Assembly: GCF_900109915.1 (NCBI RefSeq)
Contig: NZ_FOBU01000001.1
Coordinates: 874,764 to 938,763, forward strand
Length of the DNA stretch: 64,000 bases
Origin: Luteibacter sp. UNCMF331Sha3.1
GTDB lineage: Bacteria > Pseudomonadota > Gammaproteobacteria > Xanthomonadales > Rhodanobacteraceae
Reading direction: 5' to 3'
Below are positions 41,959-50,963 of this stretch, piece after piece. Each line of letters begins with the position of its first letter. Positions within the stretch are counted from its first letter, which is position 1. Below the pieces are notes generated by a model that saw nothing but the letters and a program-made list of their open reading frames with translations, ran no database searches and was not told where the DNA came from. Both the position numbers and the translations under genes were made by a program.

Positions 41959-42375
41959 TTATTTCAGTAGCTGATCGATGACGGGATCCATCTTCGTCTT
42001 CACGCCCTGCCACTTCGCCATCGATAAGCCACCTTTGCCCTTGAGGTGATACTCGGCGAACGCGATCTGTCGTCCATCGTGTTCCATGCGCAATTCGGCA
42101 TGCGACAGATACAACGCGAAATCCCATGACTGCAGAGCGGTGTACTTCAGGACGTATGGGCACGCTTCCGGACGGATCGTCGAATAGACGTCGGTAGCGA
42201 TGCCGTGCCTCTGGAACCCGTCGCGAAGCACGGGCAGGAAATCCTTGACGATGACGTCCGGATTCTCCTGGATGCACACGTGCTGGACATGCAACGACGG
42301 ATCCAGCGGCCGCACCTGCACCGACGTACAGCCGGCCACGACGAGCGGCACGAGAGCCGCAGCGAGATAACGCAT
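41959..42375 (-). CDS. small lipoprotein of unknown function (possible Sbal_3080-like)
   Basis: The 138-residue lipoprotein has a signal peptide with lipobox VAGC at about 15. Three further Cys appear later, including VCIQENP near 33 and ACPYVLKY near 70, which may form disulfides. It resembles the Sbal_3080 lipoprotein family in the VCI.ENP block, from memory, so that label is tentative. AGGGGAAAA lies 9 nt upstream of ATG 42375. The much longer open frame upstream runs antisense through ssb and is not coding. It lies downstream of ssb on the same strand. Confidence 0.75.
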   Translation of the reverse strand: MRYLAAALVPLVVAGCTSVQVRPLDPSLHVQHVCIQENPDVIVKDFLPVLRDGFQRHGIATDVYSTIRPEACPYVLKYTALQSWDFALYLSHAELRMEHDGRQIAFAEYHLKGKGGLSMAKWQGVKTKMDPVIDQLLK

Positions 42376-42390
42376 CAGATTTTCCCCTGT

Positions 42391-42421
42391 AGAAACGAAA
42401 CGGGCGCCATGCGGCGCCCGT
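42391..42421 (-). terminator. terminator of ssb
   Basis: Perfect 9-bp stem ACGGGCGCC-GCAT-GGCGCCCGT on the minus strand, followed by TTCGTTTC. It lies between ssb and the lipoprotein gene. Confidence 0.7.
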
Positions 42422-42451
42422 CCATCGTATGACACTTGCAGGACTATCGAC

Positions 42452-43054
42452 TCAGAACGGGATGTCGTCGTCGTCGAAGCCTTCGTTGACCGGCGGCGCG
42501 GAGCGCTGCGGTGCATTGCCGCCGCGCGGCTGGCCGTAGTCGTCGCCGCCACGCGGCTGGCCGCCACCGAAGTTGCCGCCGCGCTGCTGGCTTCCGCCAC
42601 CACCGCCGCCACCCCAGTTGCCGCCGCCCTGACCGCCACCGCCCTGGCTACGCGCGGGCTGCGAACGACCGCCGCCCTGACCGCCACCGAAGCCGCCGCC
42701 TTCGCCGCCGCCACCGGCCTGGCCGCCGAGCATCTGCATCTCGTTGGCGATGATGTCGGTCGAGTAACGCTCGACGCCATCCTTGTCCGTGTACTTGTCG
42801 GTGCGCAGCGAGCCTTCGATGTACACCTGGCGGCCCTTCTTCAGGTATTCACCAGCGATTTCCGCGAGCTTGCCGAACAGCTTGACGCGGTGCCACTCGG
42901 TGCGCTCCTGCTTTTCGCCGCTCTGCTTGTCGGTCCAGGCTTCGGACGTGGCGAGCCGCAAGGACGTGATCGCCGTACCGTTACCGGTGTAACGGGTTTC
43001 CGGGTCTGCGCCGAGATTGCCGACGATGATGACCTTGTTGATGCCGCGTGCCAT
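42452..43054 (-). CDS. ssb: single-stranded DNA-binding protein
   Basis: The 200-residue protein binds ssDNA in replication, repair and recombination. The OB-fold (about 1-110) has [35 protein letters not shown] and [18 protein letters not shown] Gly/Gln-rich disordered linker (about 115-190) follows. The acidic tip DDDDIPF binds partner proteins. The linker is longer and more glycine-rich than in E. coli, as in many high-GC relatives. ATG 43054 is the usual start. Confidence 0.97.
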   Translation of the reverse strand: MARGINKVIIVGNLGADPETRYTGNGTAITSLRLATSEAWTDKQSGEKQERTEWHRVKLFGKLAEIAGEYLKKGRQVYIEGSLRTDKYTDKDGVERYSTDIIANEMQMLGGQAGGGGEGGGFGGGQGGGRSQPARSQGGGGQGGGNWGGGGGGGSQQRGGNFGGGQPRGGDDYGQPRGGNAPQRSAPPVNEGFDDDDIPF

Positions 43055-43177
43055 GCATTTGCCCTCTTGTACGTAACGTCCTGGCGCACCCTGCCGGGGC
43101 GACGGTGTGCGTGGGTCAGAACTGACCCGGTAGTTTAGTCGAACGTCGGCCGGGCGACGAGCCGCCGGCCGGGTGCC

Positions 43178-43693
43178 TCATTCCCAGCGGATATGGATCT
43201 GGGCACTGGCGCCCGCCCCGCCAGGCCGCAGCGCCCCTACCCGGACGTACCGCGCCTGAAACCCCAGCACCGGATTGCCGGCCGGCCAGTGAAACCCCGC
43301 GGAGGTCACCCCATCCGGCGGGAGCGGCGCCCCGTCCGCGGTACGGAGCTCGATCGCCACCCCGCCACCGGTCCCGGTCGCCGCGAGGTAGCGGGGATCC
43401 GGACCGAATGGTGTGGCCGTCAGGGTGACGGTCGCCCGGGTGACGCCCACGCAGTCCGTGCCGGTGAAGGCGGCCCCGCGCCACGGGGACGTGCCGCCGG
43501 CGAGTTCGGCCGCCGTCACGGCGCCGAGGTCGATCCTGACGCGATCGGCGGCGAGGCCGCACGAGGGCCGGATCGACCCGCGAACCGCGAAGGTCAGCGT
43601 GTCGGATGCGAGCGCCGACGTGCCGGTCGCCACTGGGAGCAAGGCGGCCAGGGCGAGGCGCGAAGTGCGCAAGAAAGGGGACGTGAGGGTCAT
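43178..43693 (-). CDS. spore-coat-U (SCPU) domain fimbrial subunit
   Basis: The 171-residue exported protein has a signal peptide (about 1-30) and an SCPU domain: VRGSIRPSCGLAADRVRIDLG at the start, with a Cys at about 47 and another at about 80, and a final strand FQARYVRVGAL. SCPU-domain subunits are tip or shaft pilins of sigma-type chaperone-usher fimbriae. The start overlaps the usher stop (ATGA) and has GGGAG 7 nt upstream; ATG 43699 is an alternative. It is last in the fimbrial operon and probably the tip or adhesin subunit. Confidence 0.8.
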   Translation of the reverse strand: MTLTSPFLRTSRLALAALLPVATGTSALASDTLTFAVRGSIRPSCGLAADRVRIDLGAVTAAELAGGTSPWRGAAFTGTDCVGVTRATVTLTATPFGPDPRYLAATGTGGGVAIELRTADGAPLPPDGVTSAGFHWPAGNPVLGFQARYVRVGALRPGGAGASAQIHIRWE

Positions 43694-46092
43694 TCGCATA
43701 CTCCCGTGTGTCGGATGTCGCCGGCGGCGGTGGTTCCGGCATCGCCGAGTCGCAATTCGCAGGTACCGGGTGGATCGCCGGACCAACGCGCGGTCCAGTG
43801 GCTGGCCGATGTCCCGGCGCGAAGAAAAACCAGGCCGCCCTGCCCGACGATGCCGGCGGAACGGCCCTCGTGGTCGACGACTTCGGCGCCGAAAGGGAGG
43901 GGTGCCCCATCGGCCCGCCGCGCGACGACCAGATGCGTCTGGCCGACCTGGGTGACGAACGGCACGAGAACCACCGCACCGGCCGTGGGGGCGACACGCC
44001 GGTGCGTGGACCCCATCGCGACATCGAGCGACACGCCGGTGGGATCGATATCCACGGCGTTCCAGCGATACGGCATGAGGGACGGGAGCACGGCGTAGCC
44101 ATGGCGATCGAGCCGTACACCCGAATAGCCACCCAGGCGCGCGCCTCGCGCTCCCGCCGCGTGCGCGAGACCGGTGGCGTCACCGAGCCGCTGGGCGAAG
44201 GTGACGCCACCGGCGTGCACCACCACGCCACCGGACGCGGCCAGGGCCACCGTGCGCGCCGCCACCGAGCGATCGACCGCCGCGGAAATCTCCGCCCCGC
44301 CGAAACGCCGGCCGACCGACGCGTCCACGCGCGCGCCCTCCGCCGTCTCGTGCGCCAGGGCCACCGTGTACGTCGTATCGGCGTCGTTACCGACGGCACC
44401 ATGAAGGCCGAGCCGCCCACCCGCCGCATGGGTCGACGCCTGCGTGGCGGCGTGCAACTGCGCGGGGGAAGGAACGCCGAGCGGCATCGACACGCCGAAC
44501 TGGCCGGAAACATCGCGACGAACCGATGTACCGTCGTCCCGACGCGTGTGCCGCAGCGAGAGGTCGAGCGAGAGGCGGTTCCAGCTCCGCGTCCACGACA
44601 GACCGTGCTCGACCGACGCCTCGTCGGCGGCCCGCGACGCGCGACCGATGCTCACATTCAGATAACCGCGCTCACCGCCGAGGTCGCGCTGGAGAAGCAT
44701 GTCGATACGGCGACCCGACACGAGACCGGCGGGATCGCGATGACGAGCGCGCACGATGTCGCGGCCGCCGCTCATCGATGTCGACAGGATGCTGCCCTGC
44801 CCCCAGCGTATGCCGTGCCGCAACCGCCACGAGCGTGCCCGTTCATGCCCCGCCACGGCGTGGGTGGTGTCGGCCGCGAGGGCTCCTGCGAGGGTGTCGA
44901 CCGCACCCCCGACGAGCATCGCGAACACGCCGCCGGTCTCGCGACATCCGGTGTATGCGGTGACCTCGCCCGGAAAACCGTGACGCCACGTGGCCTGCGC
45001 GACGTTAGCCGGCACGTTCGCTCCCGGCATGCGACCGGCATCGAAGGAAACGACGGTGCGACCTTCGCCCAGCCGTTCGGGCACCGGAAAATACGGCACG
45101 CGGAATCGCTGGTGGTGTCCGTCGTTTTCCTCGACGTCCACATCGATGTCGCCCGCGCGCCCTGAGGCGTAGAAGTCGTCGATGACGAAAGGGCCCGGCG
45201 GCACGACGACCTCGCGAAGCACGATGCCATGCTGCGCGATCCGGACGGTCGCGCGGGTCGCAGCGACGCCACTGATACGCGGCGCGGCGTTACCCATGCC
45301 ATTGCCCGACATGCGCGGGTCGCTCGCGAGCGAGATGCCCCGAAAGGGAACGGGTGGGAACAGGTCACCCGCCGACACGACGTCGCCGATCCGGACCTGC
45401 GATCGCCATGCGACGAGATGCCTCTCGACGTAGGTACTGCCACGTCGGTAGCGGCCCGACGCCATCGCCCCGGCGTGACGCAGACGCCATGGACCATGAT
45501 GAAGACCGGCGTCGGCCGACAGATAAGACGACACGTTGCTGCCGGACCGGGCATCCGCACGGCGCGCGCCGCCGCGCCACGCGAGTGTCATCGCCGTGAC
45601 GCCCTCGTCCCATTGCGCCGGGGCGGCCACATCGCCACGTCGTCTCTGCAACGCAGCCTGGGGTACCTCGATGTCCAGGCGCTGTTCGCCGACGTCGAAA
45701 CGCACCGACGCCGAGCGTACACGTCGGGCAAGAGGCTCGCAGGGATCACCGATCGGCTGCACGGCGGCAGCATCGACACCGAAGGCGACGAGATCGTCCG
45801 CGTCGAGGCATGCCACGGCATCCGTGGCCTCGTCGCCCGACGCGAATCGGATCGACTTGCGCGCCTGCCATTCGTCGTTGAGCCAGATGTCGACATCGTA
45901 GGTGCCGGGAAGCACGGGATTGCCGCGAGCGAATCGCGTGACGTCGAGGGTCGAGGGGCCGTCGGGCAGGAACGCCGCATCGAACGCCACGATCCGGTTT
46001 TCCTGCGCGATCGCCGCACGCATTACCGCGACCCCGGCGAGGGCCAGAAGGGTGCGCGCGCGACGCGTCGCGGCCAGCGGGCGGTGCGCCAT
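43690..46092 (-). CDS. fimbrial outer-membrane usher
   Basis: The 800-residue outer-membrane usher assembles and secretes pilins. The N-terminal domain (about 30-150) has FDAAFLPDGPSTLDVTRFARG and GTYDVDIWLND. The barrel and plug region carries FRGISLASDPRMSG and APRISGVAATRATV. The C-terminus ends with the conserved Cys pair in TCELRLG and GVCE. Length is at the short end for ushers. It starts 16 bp after the chaperone stop and overlaps the SCPU gene. Confidence 0.92.
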   Translation of the reverse strand: MAHRPLAATRRARTLLALAGVAVMRAAIAQENRIVAFDAAFLPDGPSTLDVTRFARGNPVLPGTYDVDIWLNDEWQARKSIRFASGDEATDAVACLDADDLVAFGVDAAAVQPIGDPCEPLARRVRSASVRFDVGEQRLDIEVPQAALQRRRGDVAAPAQWDEGVTAMTLAWRGGARRADARSGSNVSSYLSADAGLHHGPWRLRHAGAMASGRYRRGSTYVERHLVAWRSQVRIGDVVSAGDLFPPVPFRGISLASDPRMSGNGMGNAAPRISGVAATRATVRIAQHGIVLREVVVPPGPFVIDDFYASGRAGDIDVDVEENDGHHQRFRVPYFPVPERLGEGRTVVSFDAGRMPGANVPANVAQATWRHGFPGEVTAYTGCRETGGVFAMLVGGAVDTLAGALAADTTHAVAGHERARSWRLRHGIRWGQGSILSTSMSGGRDIVRARHRDPAGLVSGRRIDMLLQRDLGGERGYLNVSIGRASRAADEASVEHGLSWTRSWNRLSLDLSLRHTRRDDGTSVRRDVSGQFGVSMPLGVPSPAQLHAATQASTHAAGGRLGLHGAVGNDADTTYTVALAHETAEGARVDASVGRRFGGAEISAAVDRSVAARTVALAASGGVVVHAGGVTFAQRLGDATGLAHAAGARGARLGGYSGVRLDRHGYAVLPSLMPYRWNAVDIDPTGVSLDVAMGSTHRRVAPTAGAVVLVPFVTQVGQTHLVVARRADGAPLPFGAEVVDHEGRSAGIVGQGGLVFLRAGTSASHWTARWSGDPPGTCELRLGDAGTTAAGDIRHTGVCE

Positions 46093-46108
46093 GACGTGAG
46101 CGCGGCCG

Positions 46109-46843
46109 TCATTCGGCGATCGCCGCCGATCCGGGGACCGTGGCGCCGTAATCGTTGATGGTCACGAACGCGACGGCATCGATGCGACGGCGGCCCTGAC
46201 CCTCGGCGACGGGAAAACGTGCGTATCCGCCCGGGTCGACCATGCCGCCGCCGAGCGATAGTGGCGCTTCGCCGGGCTTTGTCGCGGGAAGGCTCACCGC
46301 GTTGAACGACACGTAGTAAGGCGACGGGTTGTCGACCCGCACCTGCGTTCGCGCCCCCTCGCGTTCCACCGACCAGCGCAGGGTCGAGGGTGCCTTGTCG
46401 GAGGAGCCTGACAGATCGGCGGGCCGGTGAAAGAGCTTGATGCGGTGCCGGAAGGCGAGCTGCAACACGTTCTTGCCCGCCGCTTCCGCCGACTTGGGAG
46501 GGATTTCCAGCACATTGAGCCAGTAGACGGTTTCACGCCCGCTCGCCGGCGTATCGCCCACATGCACGATACGCAGCGAATGCCCCTGGGCGGGATCGAT
46601 GCGGAACACGGGCGGCGTGATGGCGAACGGGGCCTTCGCGGTCGTTGGCGTGGACGTTACGTCACCGTCGTCGATCCACGCCTGCACGAGCGCGGGATCG
46701 CTGCCCTTGTTCTGGATTTTCAGCGATACGTCCCGCGATGCGGCGGGAAACACGATGCGCGTGCCGCCGATCACGATGGCCGCACGAGCGGGCGCGAGCA
46801 CGAAGAACGACACGGCGACCAGCGCCAGGAGCTTTATGGACAT
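46109..46843 (-). CDS. periplasmic pilus-assembly chaperone
   Basis: The 244-residue PapD-type chaperone has a signal peptide (1-21, ending ARA) and two immunoglobulin-like domains. IVIGGTRIVFPAASRDVSLKI is the first strand pair, and NPSPYYVSFNAVSL is the PapD-like link. The conserved Arg of the subunit-binding cleft is expected in the first strands (here in TRIVFPAA). It delivers pilins by donor-strand complementation. GGAATCGTC precedes ATG 46843. It lies between the pilin and the usher. Confidence 0.93.
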   Translation of the reverse strand: MSIKLLALVAVSFFVLAPARAAIVIGGTRIVFPAASRDVSLKIQNKGSDPALVQAWIDDGDVTSTPTTAKAPFAITPPVFRIDPAQGHSLRIVHVGDTPASGRETVYWLNVLEIPPKSAEAAGKNVLQLAFRHRIKLFHRPADLSGSSDKAPSTLRWSVEREGARTQVRVDNPSPYYVSFNAVSLPATKPGEAPLSLGGGMVDPGGYARFPVAEGQGRRRIDAVAFVTINDYGATVPGSAAIAE

Positions 46844-46875
46844 GACGATTCCTTTGTCTGCGACGTCCCTGCGAT

Positions 46876-46900
46876 CCGGCCGGGCACGGAACCCGGCCGG
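46876..46900 (-). other. intercistronic hairpin between pilin and chaperone genes
   Basis: A perfect 9-bp GC stem CCGGCCGGG-7 nt-CCCGGCCGG lies in the 73-bp gap after the pilin stop, without a T run. Placed as in other fimbrial operons, it could stabilise the pilin mRNA or partially end transcription so that pilin exceeds usher. Confidence 0.5.
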
Positions 46901-46916
46901 CGTCGCGTTGCCTTGC

Positions 46917-47477
46917 TTACTGATACACGACCTGGAAGCCGACGCGGGAAGCGGCCTTGCCTTCCTTCGCGCCGCCAAGGCTGTAATAGCGGGCGATGAG
47001 CGGAATGGCGGCCTCGTGGGCGGAGATCTGCGCGCCTTCGGAATCCTCGGTATAGAGGTTGATCGGCTTGCCGTTGCCGTTGGCGATCTCGATCTGCACG
47101 TTGCTCGCCGCGCCCGCCGACGCGTCGATGTTGAGACGACCGGTGGAGCGGTCGAGTGCGGGACTCGACGGGTCGAAGCGGATCTTCGCGATAGTGCCGT
47201 CGGTGCACTCGTCGTTGCCGCCGATGCGGATCTCGAAGCCGCGGTCGCCGGCGGTCGCCCCGGGCTTCGATAGCGAACCGGCGCTGATGCCGGCGAGCTG
47301 GACGTCTTTCGTGATGTTGCCGGCGCCCGGTGGCTTGCCTTCCACGAGGCAGGTCGTCGCGACGATGTCGCCCGTGATTTCGATGGTGCCGTCGTTGGCG
47401 GCGCGGGTGGTCGAGGGCATGAGCGCGGCGGCGAGCGTCAGCGCGGTTGCACCGACCGTGGCGAGGGTCTTGGGCAT
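46917..47477 (-). CDS. major fimbrial subunit (type 1 pilin)
   Basis: The 186-residue pilin has a signal peptide (about 1-26, ending TRA). One disulfide pair is expected from Cys in TTCLVEGK (about 41) and in DECTDG (about 90). A FimA-like fold has a donor-strand groove, and the C-terminal penultimate Tyr in VVYQ matches the fimbrial pattern. AGGA lies 9 nt upstream of ATG 47477. It is first in the chaperone-usher operon and probably the shaft subunit. Confidence 0.88.
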   Translation of the reverse strand: MPKTLATVGATALTLAAALMPSTTRAANDGTIEITGDIVATTCLVEGKPPGAGNITKDVQLAGISAGSLSKPGATAGDRGFEIRIGGNDECTDGTIAKIRFDPSSPALDRSTGRLNIDASAGAASNVQIEIANGNGKPINLYTEDSEGAQISAHEAAIPLIARYYSLGGAKEGKAASRVGFQVVYQ

Positions 47478-47678
47478 GCGGGGTGTCCTGTCAGGAGAAA
47501 GGGTCGCCCGCCGCACCGCAGGGGTGAACGGCGTGCACGCGGAAGTCTGCGCATCCCGTCGCCGCCATTCGATACGTAAATTCTGAAAAAACGCCGCCAA
47601 CGTCGCCCGACGCGGGCGCTCACCCGCGCCGGCGTCGTTGCCTGGCTCTACCGCATGTAGGGTTCGACGAGTGCCGTG

Positions 47679-48878
47679 CTAGGCCGCGTTCGTGGCGCCG
47701 TCGGGCGCGGCCGTGCGCCGCGCGCCCCACAGCGTCAGCGGCAGCCAGACGAGCGTCATCGCCGCGGCGGCCGCGAAGACGCCATGGGCGCCGAGGTGTC
47801 CCAGTGCGATGCCACCGATGGCGCCACCCACGAACGCGCCGAAGAACTGGCTGGTGGCATACGCACCCATGGCCGCGCCCCGCAGGGACGCCGGTGCCAG
47901 TCGCGACACGAGACTCGGCAGCGCCGCCTCGAGCAGGTTGAACGCGCCGAAGAACACGGTCGCCGCGACGCCCAGCGCGACGGGGCTCGTTCCGGCGGCG
48001 GCCATGCCGGCCAGTGCGAGACCGATGGCGACGACGGCGCCAACGACCATCCGCGCGGCGCGCGTGTCGTCGCGCATGCGCGGCAGCAGCACGCCCATCG
48101 CCGCGGCGGCCACGACCATCACGGGCAGATAAAGCATCCAGTGGCTGGCCACGGGGATGCGCAGCCCATCCACGAGCAGGATCGGCAGGCCGACGAAGCT
48201 CGCGGTCAGCAGGGCATGCAGGAAGAACACCGACCCATTGAGCACCCACAGGCGACGATCGGCCAGCATCGCGACGACGCTGCCCGGCTGCGCCCCTGCG
48301 CTACGCGAGGCGCGCACCGGCGTGGGCACGCGCAGCCAGAGCATCGCGATGGCGACGAGAGCGAGCATCGACGTCAGTCCGAACAGGCCGGAAAGGCCGG
48401 CGACCGCCTCCAGCGGCGGTCCGAGGATCAGCGCCAGCAGGAACGACATGCCGATCGACACGCCGACGATCCCCATCACCTTCCCGCGATTCTCCTCGGC
48501 CGTGAGGTCGGCGGCCAGCGCCGTGCCCGCGCCGGCCACCGCGCCCATGCCCTGCAGGCCACGGCCGAGCACGATGCCCGCGAGCGTGTGCGACAGCGCG
48601 GCGACGAGCCCCCCGGCCGCGAACACGGCGAGACCCAGCGTGATCGCGGGCTTCCGGCCGATGCGGTCGGAAAGGAGACCGAGGGGTATCTGCAGCAGCA
48701 TCTGGCCGATCCCGTAGACGCCCAGTGCCAGGCCGATGAGGAACGGCGTCGCGTCCGGCATGCCCCGCGCGTAGACGGAAAACACCGGCAGCACGAGGAA
48801 AAGGCCGAAAAGACGCAGGCTGATGACGCCCGCGAGCGTGAAGGCGGCCCGGCGTTCCAGGGGACTGAGTTTGCTCAC
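47679..48878 (-). CDS. MFS transporter, YajR-like
   Basis: The 399-residue carrier has 12 helices. The start SKLSPLERRAAFTLAGVISLRLFG and following LVLPVFSVYARGM match the YajR group. The loop-2 motif GLLSDRIGRKPAITLGL is clear. YajR-like proteins carry a C-terminal YAM domain, which is absent here, so the substrate is open. GTG 48878 is chosen because it starts the conserved N-terminus and TATACT lies upstream on this strand. ATG at 48944 and 48965 are in frame and possible. It is divergent from ispB. Confidence 0.85.
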   Translation of the reverse strand: MSKLSPLERRAAFTLAGVISLRLFGLFLVLPVFSVYARGMPDATPFLIGLALGVYGIGQMLLQIPLGLLSDRIGRKPAITLGLAVFAAGGLVAALSHTLAGIVLGRGLQGMGAVAGAGTALAADLTAEENRGKVMGIVGVSIGMSFLLALILGPPLEAVAGLSGLFGLTSMLALVAIAMLWLRVPTPVRASRSAGAQPGSVVAMLADRRLWVLNGSVFFLHALLTASFVGLPILLVDGLRIPVASHWMLYLPVMVVAAAAMGVLLPRMRDDTRAARMVVGAVVAIGLALAGMAAAGTSPVALGVAATVFFGAFNLLEAALPSLVSRLAPASLRGAAMGAYATSQFFGAFVGGAIGGIALGHLGAHGVFAAAAAMTLVWLPLTLWGARRTAAPDGATNAA

Positions 48879-48971
48879 CGGGCGATCCGGGACGGGCTGC
48901 GGTAGATGGACATCGCGGGCGAGTATACGAGGGGTAAGGGCCATCCACGCCGAAACCACCGGCATGCCCCC

Positions 48972-48977
48972 TATAAT
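48972..48977 (+). promoter_or_regulatory. -10 element of ispB
   Basis: Perfect TATAAT, followed by GCG, 32 bp before the ispB ATG. The -35 region is weak. Part of a CTANAATGCG context that recurs at 53417. Confidence 0.6.
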
Positions 48978-49009
48978 GCGAGCTGATTTGCCGCACACGA
49001 ACAGGGTCC

Positions 49010-50008
49010 ATGTCTTCCATCGCCGCTCGTTCCACCCCTCTCGATTTCGCCGGCGTGCGCGCCCTGGCGGCGGACGACATGAAGGATGTCGATGCACTGA
49101 TCCGGCATCGCCTGTCCTCCGACGTGGTGCTGATCAACCGGATCGCCGACCACATCATCGCCGGCGGCGGTAAGCGTCTGCGGCCGATGCTGCATGTACT
49201 CGCCGCCCGCGCCGCCGGCTACGAGGGCACCGAGCATGCCAAGCTCGCCGCGATCGTCGAATTCATCCACACCTCCACGCTGCTCCACGACGACGTGGTG
49301 GACGAGTCGGACATGCGGCGCGGCCGCAAGACGGCCAACGCGCTCTGGGGCAACGCCGCCAGCGTGCTCGTCGGCGACTTTCTCTATTCCCGCTCGTTCC
49401 AGCTGATGGTCGAGCTCGACGACATGCGCATCATGCGCATCCTGGCCGACACGACCAACACGATCGCCGAGGGCGAGGTACTGCAGCTGCTGAATATCGG
49501 CAACGCCGATGTCGACGAGGCCGCTTATCTCGCGGTGATCGAACGCAAGACGGCCGTGCTGTTCGCGGCCGCGACCGAGCTCGGCGGTGTGCTTGGCGGC
49601 CTTCCCGATGCCCAGACCGCCGCGCTTCGTCGCTACGGCATGGAACTCGGCTATGCGTTCCAGATCGCGGACGACCTGCTCGATTACGTGTCGGATGCCG
49701 AGACACTCGGCAAGAACATCGGCGACGACCTCGCCGAGGGCAAGCCCACGCTGCCCCTGATCTACGCGATGCAGACGGCGGACGACGATCAGCTGAAGTC
49801 GCTGCGCCACGCCATCGAACACGGCGGGCTCGATTCGCTCGATCGCATCGTCGCCGCCATCCGTGACGCCGGTGCGCTCGAGCGTACGCACGAGAAGGCG
49901 GTGGCCCACGCGACCGCCGCCCGGGAAGCGCTGACCGATCTCCCGCCGTCGACCTTCCGCGACGCCCTCGCGGCGCTCGCCGATTACTCGGTCGAACGGC
50001 GCTTCTGA
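49010..50008 (+). CDS. ispB: octaprenyl diphosphate synthase
   Basis: The 332-residue trans-prenyltransferase makes the isoprenoid tail of ubiquinone. The first Asp-rich motif is in LLHDDVVDESDMRRG (near residue 90) and the second in ADDLLDYVSD (near 220). GGKRLRPML and NIGDDLAEGKP are conserved. Length fits. Its own TATAAT lies upstream. Close to it, on the opposite strand, are two UbiH-type hydroxylase genes of the same pathway. Confidence 0.95.
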   Translation: MSSIAARSTPLDFAGVRALAADDMKDVDALIRHRLSSDVVLINRIADHIIAGGGKRLRPMLHVLAARAAGYEGTEHAKLAAIVEFIHTSTLLHDDVVDESDMRRGRKTANALWGNAASVLVGDFLYSRSFQLMVELDDMRIMRILADTTNTIAEGEVLQLLNIGNADVDEAAYLAVIERKTAVLFAAATELGGVLGGLPDAQTAALRRYGMELGYAFQIADDLLDYVSDAETLGKNIGDDLAEGKPTLPLIYAMQTADDDQLKSLRHAIEHGGLDSLDRIVAAIRDAGALERTHEKAVAHATAAREALTDLPPSTFRDALAALADYSVERRF

Positions 50009-50024
50009 GGCGCCGCCAGACGCG

Positions 50025-50822
50025 TCATCGCTTCGCGGCGAAGGCCTCGGCGAGCCATGCATGCATGGCGCCGTAGGTGCGTTTCGCGACCTTCGCGTCG
50101 TAACGGCAGTTGCCTTCGGCGGTCGTGGCTTCCTTCTCCGTGAAGCAATGCACCGCGCCGCCGAAATCCACCGATGCCCAGTCGACCTTGCCGTCGCGCA
50201 TCTCCGCCTCGAACGCCGCGCGCACGTCCGGCGGCGAGCCCGCGTCGTCGGCCCCGTTGAGCGCGAGGACGCTGGCGTGGATGTTCGACGCCAGCTTCGG
50301 ATCGTCGGTGGCGAGACCGCCATGGAAGCTGACGACCGCGGCGACCTGCGCGCCCGCGCGCGCCAGGTCCAGCACCGCCGAACCGCCGAAACAGAAACCG
50401 ATCGCCGCGAGCTTCGTGGTGTCGATCGGGGCGTTCTTCGCCTGCGACTGCAACTCTGCGAACGCGCGCGACACGCGCTGGCGCATGATCTTGCGATCGG
50501 CATAGAGCGGCTTGACCACGGCACCGGCCTGCTCGGCGGTCGTCGGACGCGTGGTGCCGCCGTACATGTCGGTCAGCAGGATCACGTAATCCTTACCCGC
50601 GATCTCCTTCGCCTTGGCCAGCGCCATGTCGTTGATGCCATACCAGTTGGGCACCATCAGCACGCCGGGGCGTTTCGCGGTGACCGCGTCGTCGTAGACG
50701 AGGAAGCTCTTGTAGGTGACGCCCTGGTCGGTCCACTGCACCGGCCTGGCGACCATCGCCGCCGAAGCGACACCGGCGTAACCGAAAACCAGCAAGGACA
50801 AGGCAAGCAGCGAACGGCGCAT
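50025..50822 (-). CDS. dienelactone hydrolase family protein, exported
   Basis: The 265-residue protein has a signal peptide (about 1-21, ending ASA). The DLH domain has a Cys nucleophile (about 144) in GFCFGG, and the catalytic His in AVHCFTEK. Asp near DDAGSPPD is the likely third member. The cytosolic DLH of chloroaromatic degradation lacks a signal peptide, so this one is an envelope relative of unknown substrate. ATG 50822 has GGGAG at 8 nt; ATG 50828 is only 2 nt from the site. It is convergent with ispB. Confidence 0.87.
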   Translation of the reverse strand: MRRSLLALSLLVFGYAGVASAAMVARPVQWTDQGVTYKSFLVYDDAVTAKRPGVLMVPNWYGINDMALAKAKEIAGKDYVILLTDMYGGTTRPTTAEQAGAVVKPLYADRKIMRQRVSRAFAELQSQAKNAPIDTTKLAAIGFCFGGSAVLDLARAGAQVAAVVSFHGGLATDDPKLASNIHASVLALNGADDAGSPPDVRAAFEAEMRDGKVDWASVDFGGAVHCFTEKEATTAEGNCRYDAKVAKRTYGAMHAWLAEAFAAKR

Positions 50823-50876
50823 CGGCATGTCTCCCGGGGAAGTGGCGCAAGCATAGCGCCGCTCGTCTGCAGGAAC

Positions 50877-50936
50877 GTACCTGGGCGCGAAGCGGGCTTG
50901 CGGCGAGCCGCCCTCGCGCCCAAGGGCGCTCCTTCA
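50877..50936. repeat. degenerate REP-like palindrome
   Basis: GGGCGCGA (50883-50890) pairs with TCGCGCCC (50914-50921), with an inner GGCTTGCGGCGAGCC hairpin. It resembles families A and B but is eroded. It lies between the DLH gene start and the ubiquinone hydroxylase stop. Confidence 0.5.
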
Positions 50937-50963
50937 GGGCGAAACCTGAGCCCGCCGGTTTTT

